The notes: a model not told the origin generated them from the letters alone. Numbered from the stretch's first letter, positions 14,313-23,518 are shown. The stretch is DNA of 64,000 nucleotides from Streptomyces sp. TLI_146 (GCF_002846415.1 NZ_PJMX01000001.1:3906001-3970000), one strand, 5' to 3'. Made by a program: numbers and translations.

Positions 14313-16642
14313 AGGTCCTCCCCCTTGGCGGGCGCTGCCTCGGCGCCGGGTGCCGCTTTGGAGACGGTGAGGACCAGATGGTCGAGGCCGTGGCGGCGCA
14401 CGCCGACGTCCCGTCCGGCGATCGTGCGGGGGCCGGGGAGGGCGGGACGGGCGGCGGGCGGGACGCGGACCGGGGCCTCGCCCAGGGACACCTGCCACTC
14501 CCCCTCCCCGATCAGCGTCAGCGCCTCGTACGCCGACTCGACGCGGAAGCGGCCGTCCGCGCACCGCACCGGCAGCTCGACCTCTTCCTCCTCGGGCCCG
14601 GTACGGCGCAACTGGAGCGGGACGGCCGGGCCGCCTCCGTACAGACCTTGCAGCACCAGCGAGTTGTCGGTCCAGGTCACGCTCTCGGTGTACGCGTGGG
14701 GCAGCTGGTCGGTGAGGACGGCGTTGCCCCAGGCGCTCACGGTGAAGGCCAGCTCGCGGCCCCCGGGAACGGCGTGGCGGCCGAGCGGCAGACCGGGGGG
14801 CGCGGCGACGGGGAGCCGTTTGCCGTCCGGCTTGACCAGCTGGACGCTGTACGCGTCGGCGGGCCGGGACTCGCCGTGCGGCGCCCTGACCGGGCCCCGG
14901 CCGCGAACGGCGGCGAGCTCGTCGAGCGGCACCTCGGCGGTGAACCGCTCGCCGTCGCGGGCGAGGGGGACCTGGATCGCCGCGTCCGAGTGCCAGTGGC
15001 CGAGCCGCAGCGCGCTCGCCCGGGTGCGGGTCCCGCCGGTGAGCGTGAGCACGCCGTCGTGGCAGTCGTGGCCGGTCAGCCAGGTCTGGACGCGCTCGGC
15101 GTTCAGTTGGAGGCGGCCGCCCGCGAAGACCGGGACGATCCTGGTGTGCTCGTCGAGGTAGTGCACCTCCAGCTGCGCGCCCCCGTCCGCGACGCCGCCC
15201 CGGCGCGCGACCCCGTGGCCGAGCACGCCGCGGTGGCCGAGCACACCGAGGACCAGCTTCCAGGTGGTGGTGGCGGACTCGGTGAGCAGCCGGGCCGGGT
15301 CGACGGTGATCTCGAAGCCCGCCCAGTCGTAGCCGTGCAGCTGCTGGCCCGAACGGGCGGTGATGGAGGGGTCGTTGACCCGCTTGAGCCGCAGCGGCAG
15401 GGCGCGCCGGTCGGGCGTGCGCAGCCAGGCGGCCTTCAGCGCGTGCCGCCGGGCACGGGCCGGGAGGTTGCGGATGTAGCCGTGACCGGTGAGCCGGAGG
15501 ATGCCCTCACGCCACTCGGCGCCGGTGAGCCGGGCCTCCAGCGGCAGGTCGCCGGGGGCGAGGGCGCGGACCTCGCGCGGGAGGGGCGCGGTGAGCGGCG
15601 GATACTCGGCGCTACGGCGGCGCAGGCCGCGCACCCGGTGCGTACGGGGGCTGTGGCGCTCGAACTCCAGCAGGCCGAGGAGCTCTTCGAGGCGCCGCTC
15701 GTGGGCCAGGTGCCACTTCACCCGGTGGTGCAGCGGCAGCCCGGCGAGCACCTCGGGGTCCACCTGCGCGGCGAACTCCCCCGCGTGCTCCAGGAACGCC
15801 TCCCGGTAGGCCGCGTCGCCCTCCGGCAGGACCTGCATGAAGTACCAGAGGTCCTCGCACAGCACCGACTCGTCGTAACGATTCTTGTGCCCGGGCGTCC
15901 CCGCGAGCCCCCGGCTGACGCCCAGCACCGCCGCCGTACGGTCGGCCACACCGCGCACGACCGCCCGCCTGTTGGTGATCGAACTGTCTCTGAAGCGCCA
16001 GTAGTAGACGGCGTCCTGGAGGACGTCGACCGAGCGGGCGGCGAAGTGCGCGGGCAGGACGACGGGGATGTCCTCGTAGAGGACTCCCTCGGGGAAGGCG
16101 AAGGAGTGCGCGTCCCAGAAGGCGCGCCGGAACACCTTGTTGCAGGCGATCCGGTCCAGGAGCAGCGACCAGTCCTCGGTGACGTGGGTGGCGGGGCGGG
16201 TGGAGCGCATCGGCTTGGTGAAGAGCGGGTGCTGCTTGAGGCGGCCGCCGGTCAGCCGCAGGACATTGCCGGAGGCGAAGTCGGAGCCGGACTTGTCGAG
16301 CGCGCCGGTCAGCAACTCGAAGGCGCGCGAGGGCAGTACGTCGTCGCTGTCGACGAAGGCGAGGTACTCGCTCCCGGGCGACGTGTGCGTGACGCCGGTG
16401 TTGCGGGCCGCGCCTAGTCCGCCGTTCTCCCTGCCGACCACCCTGAACCGGTCGTCCCGCGCGGCGAACTCACGGGCGATGCGGGGGCTGTCGTCGGTCG
16501 AGCCGTCGTCGACGAGGACGACGTCGAGGTCCTTGAGGCTCTGCCGGGCCAACGACTCCAGACACGCGCCCAGATGCTCCTCGACGTTGTGGACGGGGAC
16601 GACGACGCTGAGGCGGGGTGTCGGGGACGTCAGGGGCGTCAT
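14300..16642 (-). CDS. GT2 glycosyltransferase with a long C-terminal beta-rich region
   Basis: This 780-aa protein begins MTPLTSPTPRLSVVVPVHN. Residues about 10-330 are a GT2 domain with complete motifs: VDDGSTDDSPRIAREF, ARNTGVTHTSPGSEYLAF and the metal site VDSDD. The rest (about 370-780) has no recognised catalytic motif and looks beta-rich. Two patches, LRLTGHGYIRNL and LHGYDWAGFEITVDPARL, recur almost unchanged in the middle of the 1219-aa protein at 18220-21879. This protein lacks the TagF-like domain that the larger paralogue carries; a stand-alone TagB-like protein is encoded immediately upstream on the same strand. It is in an operon with that gene and rmlC. Probable role: adding a sugar, perhaps rhamnose, to the wall polymer. 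Confidence 0.82.
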   Translation of the reverse strand: MTPLTSPTPRLSVVVPVHNVEEHLGACLESLARQSLKDLDVVLVDDGSTDDSPRIAREFAARDDRFRVVGRENGGLGAARNTGVTHTSPGSEYLAFVDSDDVLPSRAFELLTGALDKSGSDFASGNVLRLTGGRLKQHPLFTKPMRSTRPATHVTEDWSLLLDRIACNKVFRRAFWDAHSFAFPEGVLYEDIPVVLPAHFAARSVDVLQDAVYYWRFRDSSITNRRAVVRGVADRTAAVLGVSRGLAGTPGHKNRYDESVLCEDLWYFMQVLPEGDAAYREAFLEHAGEFAAQVDPEVLAGLPLHHRVKWHLAHERRLEELLGLLEFERHSPRTHRVRGLRRRSAEYPPLTAPLPREVRALAPGDLPLEARLTGAEWREGILRLTGHGYIRNLPARARRHALKAAWLRTPDRRALPLRLKRVNDPSITARSGQQLHGYDWAGFEITVDPARLLTESATTTWKLVLGVLGHRGVLGHGVARRGGVADGGAQLEVHYLDEHTRIVPVFAGGRLQLNAERVQTWLTGHDCHDGVLTLTGGTRTRASALRLGHWHSDAAIQVPLARDGERFTAEVPLDELAAVRGRGPVRAPHGESRPADAYSVQLVKPDGKRLPVAAPPGLPLGRHAVPGGRELAFTVSAWGNAVLTDQLPHAYTESVTWTDNSLVLQGLYGGGPAVPLQLRRTGPEEEEVELPVRCADGRFRVESAYEALTLIGEGEWQVSLGEAPVRVPPAARPALPGPRTIAGRDVGVRRHGLDHLVLTVSKAAPGAEAAPAKGEDLCGS

Positions 16643-16723
16643 ACGGGGAGCACCTTCCTGCGGCGGACGGGGGCGCGTCCCGCCCCCACGCGTGCTCAAC
16701 CCCCGAACGCGGGGGCGGTCACC

Positions 16724-17950
16724 TCAGCCCGTCCATCCGGGTGACGGGCCCTCGTTCAGGCCGGGTGACGGGCCCTCGTTCAGGAAGAGGCGGCGCACCA
16801 CCCGTTCCGCCGCGCGCCCGTCGTCGTACGGGCAGAACCGCGCCCGGAACGCCGTGCGCAGCCTCCCGCTCGCCGCCGAGTCCCAGCCGCCGTCCCGGAA
16901 CAGCCCGATCAGCTCGTCGTCGCTGGTGGAGACGGCCCCCGGGGCGTCGCCGGGACGCCCGGAGAGGAGATCGAAGTACGTGCCACGGGTGGCCCGGTAG
17001 TCCTCCCAGTCCGGGGCGTGCACGACGATCGGTCGGTCGAGGCAGGCGTAGTCGAAGAGCAGCGACGAATAGTCGGTGATCAGCGCGTCCGAGGCGAGGC
17101 AGAGGTCTTCGACGCGGGGGTGCGCGGTGACGTCGACGACGCGGGGATGGGCAGCGGCGAGCCCCGCGGAGACCCCGTGGAAGTAGTGCGCGCGCACGAG
17201 CAGGACGTACTCGTCACCGATCTCGCGGACGAACCGCGCGAGGTCGAGCGGAGGCACGAACCGGCTCGCCCCGTCGTCCCGGTGGGTCGGGGCGTAGAGG
17301 AGCACGCGGCTGCCGGACGGGATGCCGAGCGAGGCACGGATGGCGGCGATATCGTCCGAAGTGGCGCTGAAATACCGGTCGTTGCGCGGCTGCCCGAGAT
17401 GCAGATGCTCGTACGCCCCGCCCGGGTAGACCCGGTCCCAGACCTCGGCCGCGTGGGGGTTGGCGGCGAGGCTGAAGTCCCACTGGCGGACGTGTGCGAG
17501 CACCTTGTCGAAGTCCATGCCACGGGCGGATTCCGGATATCGGCGCTGGTCAAGACCCATGGACTTGAGCGGGGTCCCGTGATGGGTCTGCAGATAGACC
17601 TGCCCGGCGCGCTTGCTGAACCCTCCGGGAAAGCTGGAGTTGTTGACGAGGTACGTGGCCGTCGCCATCACCCGCCAGTACGCCCGCGACCCGGCGACGA
17701 CATACTCCACCCCGGAGGGCACCCGGGCGGTGTGCCTGCTCCCCACCACCCACACATGCCGCATCCGGGGCACGAGCTCCAGCGCCTTGGCGTGGATGGC
17801 GGCGGGATTACAGGCGACGCCCCGATTCCAGTAGGCCCCATGGACGACGAGGTCGGGGTCGAGGGGGCGGTGGAGGTGGGCGCGGTAGAGGACCGGGAGG
17901 AGGCGGGCACGGATGCGCTTCCTGGCCCGCAGACCCCAGTCCCGGCCCAT
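16724..17950 (-). CDS. CDP-glycerol glycerophosphotransferase (TagB/TagF-like), stand-alone
   Basis: This 408-aa enzyme, from ATG with AGGAAGG upstream, contains only the transferase domain found at the C-terminus of the 746- and 737-aa proteins. Shared signatures are YWNRGVACNPAAI, THHGTPLKSMGLDQ (near 121), PRNDRYF, LYAPTHRD and TDYSSLLFDYACLDRP. The Ser/Thr- and His-rich THHGTP and TDYSS motifs match the CDP-glycerol site of this family. Being the shortest, it could be a TagB-like primase adding the first glycerol phosphate; this is inference. The extreme C-terminus carries a duplicated LNEGPSPG from a 24-bp tandem repeat. Confidence 0.88.
   Translation of the reverse strand: MGRDWGLRARKRIRARLLPVLYRAHLHRPLDPDLVVHGAYWNRGVACNPAAIHAKALELVPRMRHVWVVGSRHTARVPSGVEYVVAGSRAYWRVMATATYLVNNSSFPGGFSKRAGQVYLQTHHGTPLKSMGLDQRRYPESARGMDFDKVLAHVRQWDFSLAANPHAAEVWDRVYPGGAYEHLHLGQPRNDRYFSATSDDIAAIRASLGIPSGSRVLLYAPTHRDDGASRFVPPLDLARFVREIGDEYVLLVRAHYFHGVSAGLAAAHPRVVDVTAHPRVEDLCLASDALITDYSSLLFDYACLDRPIVVHAPDWEDYRATRGTYFDLLSGRPGDAPGAVSTSDDELIGLFRDGGWDSAASGRLRTAFRARFCPYDDGRAAERVVRRLFLNEGPSPGLNEGPSPGWTG
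16737..16784 (-). repeat. Perfect 24-bp tandem duplication in a coding end
   Basis: Two identical 24-bp units lie at 16737-16760 and 16761-16784. They stay in frame and encode LNEGPSPG twice at the C-terminus of the stand-alone glycerophosphotransferase. The unit length preserves the frame, so copy number could vary without breaking the protein. Confidence 0.9.
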
Positions 17951-17993
17951 GCTGCCGCCTTCCTGCCGCCGCCGCTGTGGGTGCGGTGATTTC

Positions 17994-18039
17994 GACTGCG
18001 GGCCGTCTGTGGCTGGTCGCGCAGTTCCCCGCGACCCTG
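17994..18039 (-). repeat. Dispersed intergenic repeat, copy 4
   Basis: Reverse-orientation copy of the core (minus strand GGGGAACTGCGCGACCAG, then CCCGCAG). It lies in the divergent 269-base gap between the stand-alone transferase and the 1219-aa protein, a likely promoter region for both. GCCGCTGTGG motifs flank it on both sides. Confidence 0.75.
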
Positions 18040-18080
18040 AACCCTCGCCGCTGTGGGGCACGCGCCACGCTGCTCCACCC

Positions 18081-18117
18081 GCCGCTGTGGGGGCTTGGGG
18101 GAGGGTGGCACAGCGGC
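18081..18117. repeat. Inverted repeat GCCGCTGTG / CACAGCGGC
   Basis: Nine-base perfect arms (18081-18089 and 18109-18117) enclose a G-rich 19-base loop, upstream of the 1219-aa gene. The same arms occur at 4716-4766. It may be a regulatory hairpin or part of the extended dispersed element. Confidence 0.6.
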
Positions 18118-18219
18118 ACCCCACCCCCAGGCACCTTCGCACCCCGCCCCGCCCCGCACGCCGCCGCCGTACCCCCGTCACCCGATCGGGGCACCATCGG
18201 TAACCAGTACAGACCACCC

Positions 18220-21200
18220 GTGTTGACCCGGCGTGAACCCACCACACCCCGTTCCCCCGGAAGCGCCGGTCCCGCAGGTGCTCCACCCCCAGGTCCCCCG
18301 AAGCTGAGCATCGTCGTCCCCATCCACAACGTCGCCCCCTACCTGGAGGAATGCCTCACCTCCCTGGCCGCCCAGACGATGACCGCCCTCGACGTCGTCC
18401 TCGTCGACGACGGTTCGACCGACGACAGCCCCCGTATCGCCCAGGAGTTCACCCGCCACGACCCCCGCTTCCGTTACGTACGACAACCCAACGCCGGCCT
18501 GAGCGCCGCCCGCAACACGGGCGTCGCCCACACCTCCCCCGGCACCGAATACCTCGCCTTCGCCGACAGCGACGACGTCCTGGCACCCCACGCCTACGCC
18601 CGGCTCACCGCCTCCCTCGACGCCTCCGGCTCCGACTTCGCCTCCGGCAACGTGTGGCGCCTGGAGCCGGGCGGACGGCGCCAGGCCTGGCAGTACCGCT
18701 GGCTCACGGCCGACCGGATCGGCACCCACATCACCCGCGACCCGCGCCTGCACACCGACCGCGTCGCCTGGAACAAGGTCTTCCGCCGCTCGTTCTGGGA
18801 CCGCCACGGATTCACCTATCCGGTGGGCAGGTTGTACGAGGACACCCCGGTGGTGATCCCGGCGCACTACCTCGCCGACGCCGTGGACGTCCTCCACGAG
18901 CACGTCTACTACTGGCGGGTGCGCGAGGGCTCGATCACCCGGCTGCGCACCGACGTCCGGGGCGTACGGGACCGGATCGCCGCCTGCGAGGACGTCAGCG
19001 CGTTCCTGGCCGGGGCCAGGCCGGATCAGCGGCGGCACTACGACACCTCCTGTCTGCGGGACGACTTCGTCTACTTCCTGGAGGGCCTGCCGATGGGCGG
19101 GCCCGCCTACCGGGCGGCGTTCATGACCGGCGCCCGGGCGTTCCTGGAGCGCGCGGGCGCGGACGTCACCCGGGATCTGCCGCCCGACCTGCGGGTCAAG
19201 TGGCAGCTGGCGCGGGAAGACCGGCTCGCGGAGCTGGTCGAGCTGCTGGCCTTCGAGCAGGCCAACGGGGTGGGTACCTACGCGGTGCGGGGCGGCCGCG
19301 TCTCGTACCCGGGAGTCGGAGCGGTGACGGGCCGCGCCGCCCGGGTGCGACGCGGTGAACTGCCGGTGGTGGCTCGGCTGTCGTCGGTGGAGCGGCAGCC
19401 GGACGGAACCCTGCGCCTGACCGGCTTCGCGTACGTACGCAACGCCGGTCCGGGCAGGCTGGTGCTCGCGCTGGCCCAGGAGCACGGCACCCGCCGACTG
19501 CGCCGCTTCCCGACCCGCACCATCAGCCTGCCACTCGCCACTGACAACGCCGCCCAGGAGCTCCACGACTACGACCGCTCGGGCTTCGAGACGACCCTCG
19601 ACCCGGCCCGCCTCGGCGAGGGCGAGTGGACGGTGGGCGTGGTCCTCGCCGGAACGAGCGGCCGCGGCGGCACGATCCGCCGAGCCGCCCTCCGCCCCCT
19701 GGGCCGCTCCGAGGACCAGCCCCGGCTGTACGAACTGCCCGACGGGAAACGGCTGGTGGCCGCGTACCGGGAGGGGCGGCTGGTGCTGTCGGTACGCGGA
19801 TGCGGGGCGCGGGTGGAGGGGTATCGGATCGTCGGGGCGGGCGGGGTGGAGGCGTGCGAGGCGGGGCCGTGCCAGGGCGAGGCGGGTCGGGTCGCGGAGG
19901 CGGGCGTGGAGGGGCGCGTGGGAGCGGACGGGGACGCGCGGGCGGACGGGGGCGCGGCAACGCGTGGAGGCTCGGCAGCGGACGGGGACGTGGGAGCTCG
20001 TGGGGGCGCGCGGGCGGGCGCGTCCCCCTCCCCCGTCGCCGTCGAGCTCCTGGGCCGCCTTCGCGCCCCCGCCCCGCACCCCACCCACCTCTCCCTGCGC
20101 CACCCGCCCTCCGGCACGGAGTTCAGCTTTCCCGTGCGGGAGTGGGAGGACCGGTTCGCCGTGCGGATGCCGCTCGCTGCGCTGACCGGCGTATCGCCCG
20201 CCCCTCACGTCGCGCCCCGGGGCGTGGAGCCCCCGGACACGGACCGCTGGGAGGCGCGGTTCCGGTATCCCGACGGCGGTCTCGGCGCGGTCCCGGCCGC
20301 TGCGGACCTGACGCCCGGGCCCGGCCTCGGGCGGCTGTGCCTGCGCGCGGACGCGGCCGGGATCCTGGCCGTCGAGCTCACCCGGCGGCCGCTCGTCGAC
20401 TCGGTCGCCTGGGCCTGCGACGGCAGCCTGACCGTGGCGGGGACCTGGGATGCCGAGGCCCGCGAAACCGCCGCCCGCCTGGTGCTGCGCCACACCGTCC
20501 TGCGCGAGGAGGTCGCCGTGCCGGTCGCCAGGGACGGCGCGCGCTTCCGGGCGGCCGTGCCCGCGGAGGCGACGGGCTCACTGGCCGAGGGCCGCTGGTC
20601 CACACTTCTGGGTGATGTTCCGGTACGCCTGCTGACGTCGGCCGGGGCCGATCTCCCCCGCCATCACACCCTCGCCGGGCGCCGGTTCACCGCGGCCCGC
20701 CGCCACGGCGACCGGCTGGAGCTCGTCGCGGGGTCGCCCCTCGCCGAGGCCGAGCGCGGGGCGTACCGGCAGCGCGGGCTGCGGACGGCGTACTACCCGG
20801 ACCGGCGCCGCCACGGCCCCCTGCACGACACCGTCCTTTTCGCGGGCGGCGACTCCCCGCGCGCGGTGCTGGCCGAACTAAGCCGTCGGGAGAGCGGGTT
20901 GAGCCCGCTGTGGGTCACCGGCGACCGGCGCGCGGCCCCGTCCGGCGCCGAGCCCGTCGAGCCGTACAGCCGTGGCTGGTACGAGGCGCTGGCCACCGCC
21001 CGGCACATCGTCACCGACGACCAGCTGCCCGACTGGTTCGAGCGGCGGCCCGGGCAGACCGTCGTCCAGACGTGGCACGGCACCCCGCTCGGCCGGATCG
21101 GCACCGATCTGACCGGCACCCCGCACGCCGACCACCGCCGCATCGAGGCACTGCCGCGGCTGGCCCGCCAGTGGTCGCTCCTGGTGTCGCCGAGCCGGTG

Positions 21201-21879
21201 GGCCACACCGGTGCTGCGCCGGGCCCTCGCGTACGAAGGCGAGGTCCTGGAGGCGGGCAACCCGGCCAACGACCCGCTCCTGGCGCCCGGCCGGGACCGC
21301 GCCCGGGAACGGGTGCGCGCCTCCCTCGGCGCCAGCCCCGACGCGCGCGTGGTGCTCTACGCGCCCACCTACCGCACCCACCTCCCCCTCGGCCGACGCC
21401 ACCCCGCCCTCCACCGGCCCGACCCGGCCGGGCTCGACGTCGTCGAGCTGGAGCGCAAGCTCGGGGAGGACCACATGGTCCTGGTGCGGCGCCACGCACG
21501 CGTAGCGGGAGCCGTGCCCGGCGGCCGTGACGTCTCGGCGCACCCCACGACGTCCGGGCTGCTGCTGGCCGCCGACGTCCTGGTCACCGACTACTCCGGG
21601 CTGATCTGCGGCTTCGCCCACACCGGCCGCCCGATGCTCTTCCACACGTACGACCTCGCCCACTACCGCGACACCGCGCGCGGCTTCTACGCCGACTTCG
21701 AGGCGCTCGCCCCCGGCCCGCTGCTGGCGGACACCGGCGCGGTGGCGGAGGCGCTGCGGGAGCCGGAGGCGGCCGCCGCGGCCCACGCGGACGCGTACGC
21801 CGCCTTCCGCACCGCGTTCTGCGACCTGGACGACGGCCGGGCGGCCGCCCGGGTCGTCGACCGGCTGACGGGCTGCTGA
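18220..21879 (+). CDS. Very large GT2 / beta-rich / CDP-glycerol glycerophosphotransferase fusion
   Basis: This is a three-part protein of about 1219 aa. Residues about 28-330 are a GT2 domain nearly matching the 780-aa neighbour (LSIVVPIHNV, DDGSTDDSPRIAQEF, NTGVAHTSPGTEYLAF, ADSDD). The middle carries the unknown beta-rich region with LRLTGFAYVRNA and LHDYDRSGFETTLDPARL, then a Gly/Ala/Asp low-complexity insert (nt about 19840-20030). Residues about 910-1210 are a TagF-like domain: TWHGTPLGRIG (near 950), SPSRWATPVL, GNPAND, LYAPTYRTH and TDYSGLICG (near 1122). The THHGTP and TDYSS motifs of its paralogues are here TWHGTP and TDYSG, so this domain is divergent. The start is uncertain: GTG 18220 or TTG 18223 lack a strong ribosome-binding site, and ATG 17977 would lie in repeat DNA. 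Confidence 0.8.
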   Translation: MLTRREPTTPRSPGSAGPAGAPPPGPPKLSIVVPIHNVAPYLEECLTSLAAQTMTALDVVLVDDGSTDDSPRIAQEFTRHDPRFRYVRQPNAGLSAARNTGVAHTSPGTEYLAFADSDDVLAPHAYARLTASLDASGSDFASGNVWRLEPGGRRQAWQYRWLTADRIGTHITRDPRLHTDRVAWNKVFRRSFWDRHGFTYPVGRLYEDTPVVIPAHYLADAVDVLHEHVYYWRVREGSITRLRTDVRGVRDRIAACEDVSAFLAGARPDQRRHYDTSCLRDDFVYFLEGLPMGGPAYRAAFMTGARAFLERAGADVTRDLPPDLRVKWQLAREDRLAELVELLAFEQANGVGTYAVRGGRVSYPGVGAVTGRAARVRRGELPVVARLSSVERQPDGTLRLTGFAYVRNAGPGRLVLALAQEHGTRRLRRFPTRTISLPLATDNAAQELHDYDRSGFETTLDPARLGEGEWTVGVVLAGTSGRGGTIRRAALRPLGRSEDQPRLYELPDGKRLVAAYREGRLVLSVRGCGARVEGYRIVGAGGVEACEAGPCQGEAGRVAEAGVEGRVGADGDARADGGAATRGGSAADGDVGARGGARAGASPSPVAVELLGRLRAPAPHPTHLSLRHPPSGTEFSFPVREWEDRFAVRMPLAALTGVSPAPHVAPRGVEPPDTDRWEARFRYPDGGLGAVPAAADLTPGPGLGRLCLRADAAGILAVELTRRPLVDSVAWACDGSLTVAGTWDAEARETAARLVLRHTVLREEVAVPVARDGARFRAAVPAEATGSLAEGRWSTLLGDVPVRLLTSAGADLPRHHTLAGRRFTAARRHGDRLELVAGSPLAEAERGAYRQRGLRTAYYPDRRRHGPLHDTVLFAGGDSPRAVLAELSRRESGLSPLWVTGDRRAAPSGAEPVEPYSRGWYEALATARHIVTDDQLPDWFERRPGQTVVQTWHGTPLGRIGTDLTGTPHADHRRIEALPRLARQWSLLVSPSRWATPVLRRALAYEGEVLEAGNPANDPLLAPGRDRARERVRASLGASPDARVVLYAPTYRTHLPLGRRHPALHRPDPAGLDVVELERKLGEDHMVLVRRHARVAGAVPGGRDVSAHPTTSGLLLAADVLVTDYSGLICGFAHTGRPMLFHTYDLAHYRDTARGFYADFEALAPGPLLADTGAVAEALREPEAAAAAHADAYAAFRTAFCDLDDGRAAARVVDRLTGC

Positions 21880-21937
21880 TCGGGTGATCGACGCGGGATG
21901 CCGGGACAGATGCGGACCCCCACGGAACCGATGACCT

Positions 21938-23518
21938 GTGCGCACGTTTCCTCCCACCGGCCCCGCCCGGCTCCCGGCGCCCCGGCGCGCGGCCGTCCGC
22001 CCCGGCGACGCGCCGCCCCCGGGCCCCGTCTGGCGCGTCACGCCGTACTTCGTGGTCGGCGGGGTGTTCTGGCTGGTGATATCGGCGGCGGCCTGGCGGG
22101 TGCCGATGTGCTGCGACCTCGGCACGCACGCCGCCGTGGTGGAGCGTCTGAAGGCCGATCTGCTCAACCCCGCCCACCCGATGGCCGACCTGCCGGGCGC
22201 GGGCAGCCCGTACTACTCGCCGTACTCGGTGGTCCAGGGCCTGTTCGCGCAGCTCACCGAGGCGCCCGGCCGTCTGGTGGTGCGGCTGTTCGGGCCGGTC
22301 AACCTGCTGGTGCTGATCACCGGGCTCGGCCGTTTCACCCGGCTGTTCTCCACGCGCGCGTGGGCGCCGGTGTTCGCGCTGGTCTTCTCGGCGGTGCTGT
22401 GGGGCACCTCGGTGACGTGGTGGAGCGGGTTCCTCAGCCTGCTGTCGACGACCGGCACCCTGTCCTACCCGAGCACGTTCGCCATCGGACTCACCTTTCA
22501 CGTCTGGGCCCTGACGGGCCGTCTGGCGGAACGTTCTTCCCGCACGCCCCGGTGGCGTGCGGCCCCGCTGGAGTACGCCGCGCTCGGCGTGCTCACCGGC
22601 GTGGTCGTCCTCGTCCACCCGATCACCGCGATCGGCGCGGTGATCGGCACGGCCGGGCTCGCCGTCGCGCGGAAGGGGGCGTGGAGCCGCGCGGCGGCCG
22701 TCCGCTGGGCGCTGGCGGGGGCGGCCGCGCTGGCGGTGACGGTGACCTGGCCGTACTGCGACATCTTCACACTCGTCGGCGACACCGGCATCGATTCCAT
22801 GCACAGGGCCCTGTATGAAGATCTGACCGGCCGTTACTGGCTGGCGGCCCTGCTCGGCGGCCCCGCCCTGCTGCTGCGGCTGCGCCGCGACCGGCGCGAT
22901 CCGCTGGTGCTGATGACGCTGCTGTTCTGGCTGGTCGTCCTGTACGGCTGGGTCAGCGGCCACTACACGTACGGCCGGCTGCTCGCGGTCGCCCCGGTCC
23001 CCGCGCAGGTCGCGCTCGCCGTCGAGCTGGCCCGGCCGCGCCCCTGGTCCACGGCCCGCCGCGCACTGGCCCCGCTCGCGGCGGCCGGGGCGTGCCTGGG
23101 GTTCGTCTCGGCCCAGGCCGGGGCGGTGACGCCGAGCCTGGGGGTGCGGGGCGTCGAGCGCCCGCCGCACTGGGACACGTACGGCTGGGCGGCCCAGCAC
23201 ATCCCGCCCGGCGAGACGGTCCTCGCGGACGACTACTACGTAGTCCGTTCACTGCCCGGGTACGGGCCCTTCCTGGTGGCCCCGGTCTGGCCCGACCCGG
23301 CGCTCGCGGAGCCCGAACGGCTGCGCCGCAAGGCAGCAGTGAAGCGCTATCTGTCCCCGTCGACGCCCCGCCACGCGCGCGCGGCCATCGCCCGCCGATA
23401 CGGCGTCCACTGGCTGCTGCTCACGCCCGAGGAGCACCTCCCCGAGGAGGCCGTGGTGGTCGCGTTCAGCCCGCACAGCGGCGAGGTGCTGGCGAGGGTC
23501 GAGTACGGGAGGGGGTGA
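21938..23518 (+). CDS. Multi-pass membrane protein of unknown function, GT-C-like
   Basis: This 526-aa protein from GTG has about ten hydrophobic helices after a Pro/Arg-rich cytoplasmic N-terminus of about 30 residues. The first outer loop contains CCDLGTHAAVVERLK and a Tyr/Pro-rich SPYYSPYSVVQG, and a soluble extracytoplasmic C-terminal region (about 405-526) includes DTYGWAAQHIPPGETVLADDYY. Early acidic loop plus soluble C-terminal domain is the layout of GT-C transferases, but no family signature was recognised. It lies 58 bases after the 1219-aa gene and could act on the same polymer. Confidence 0.65.
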   Translation: MRTFPPTGPARLPAPRRAAVRPGDAPPPGPVWRVTPYFVVGGVFWLVISAAAWRVPMCCDLGTHAAVVERLKADLLNPAHPMADLPGAGSPYYSPYSVVQGLFAQLTEAPGRLVVRLFGPVNLLVLITGLGRFTRLFSTRAWAPVFALVFSAVLWGTSVTWWSGFLSLLSTTGTLSYPSTFAIGLTFHVWALTGRLAERSSRTPRWRAAPLEYAALGVLTGVVVLVHPITAIGAVIGTAGLAVARKGAWSRAAAVRWALAGAAALAVTVTWPYCDIFTLVGDTGIDSMHRALYEDLTGRYWLAALLGGPALLLRLRRDRRDPLVLMTLLFWLVVLYGWVSGHYTYGRLLAVAPVPAQVALAVELARPRPWSTARRALAPLAAAGACLGFVSAQAGAVTPSLGVRGVERPPHWDTYGWAAQHIPPGETVLADDYYVVRSLPGYGPFLVAPVWPDPALAEPERLRRKAAVKRYLSPSTPRHARAAIARRYGVHWLLLTPEEHLPEEAVVVAFSPHSGEVLARVEYGRG

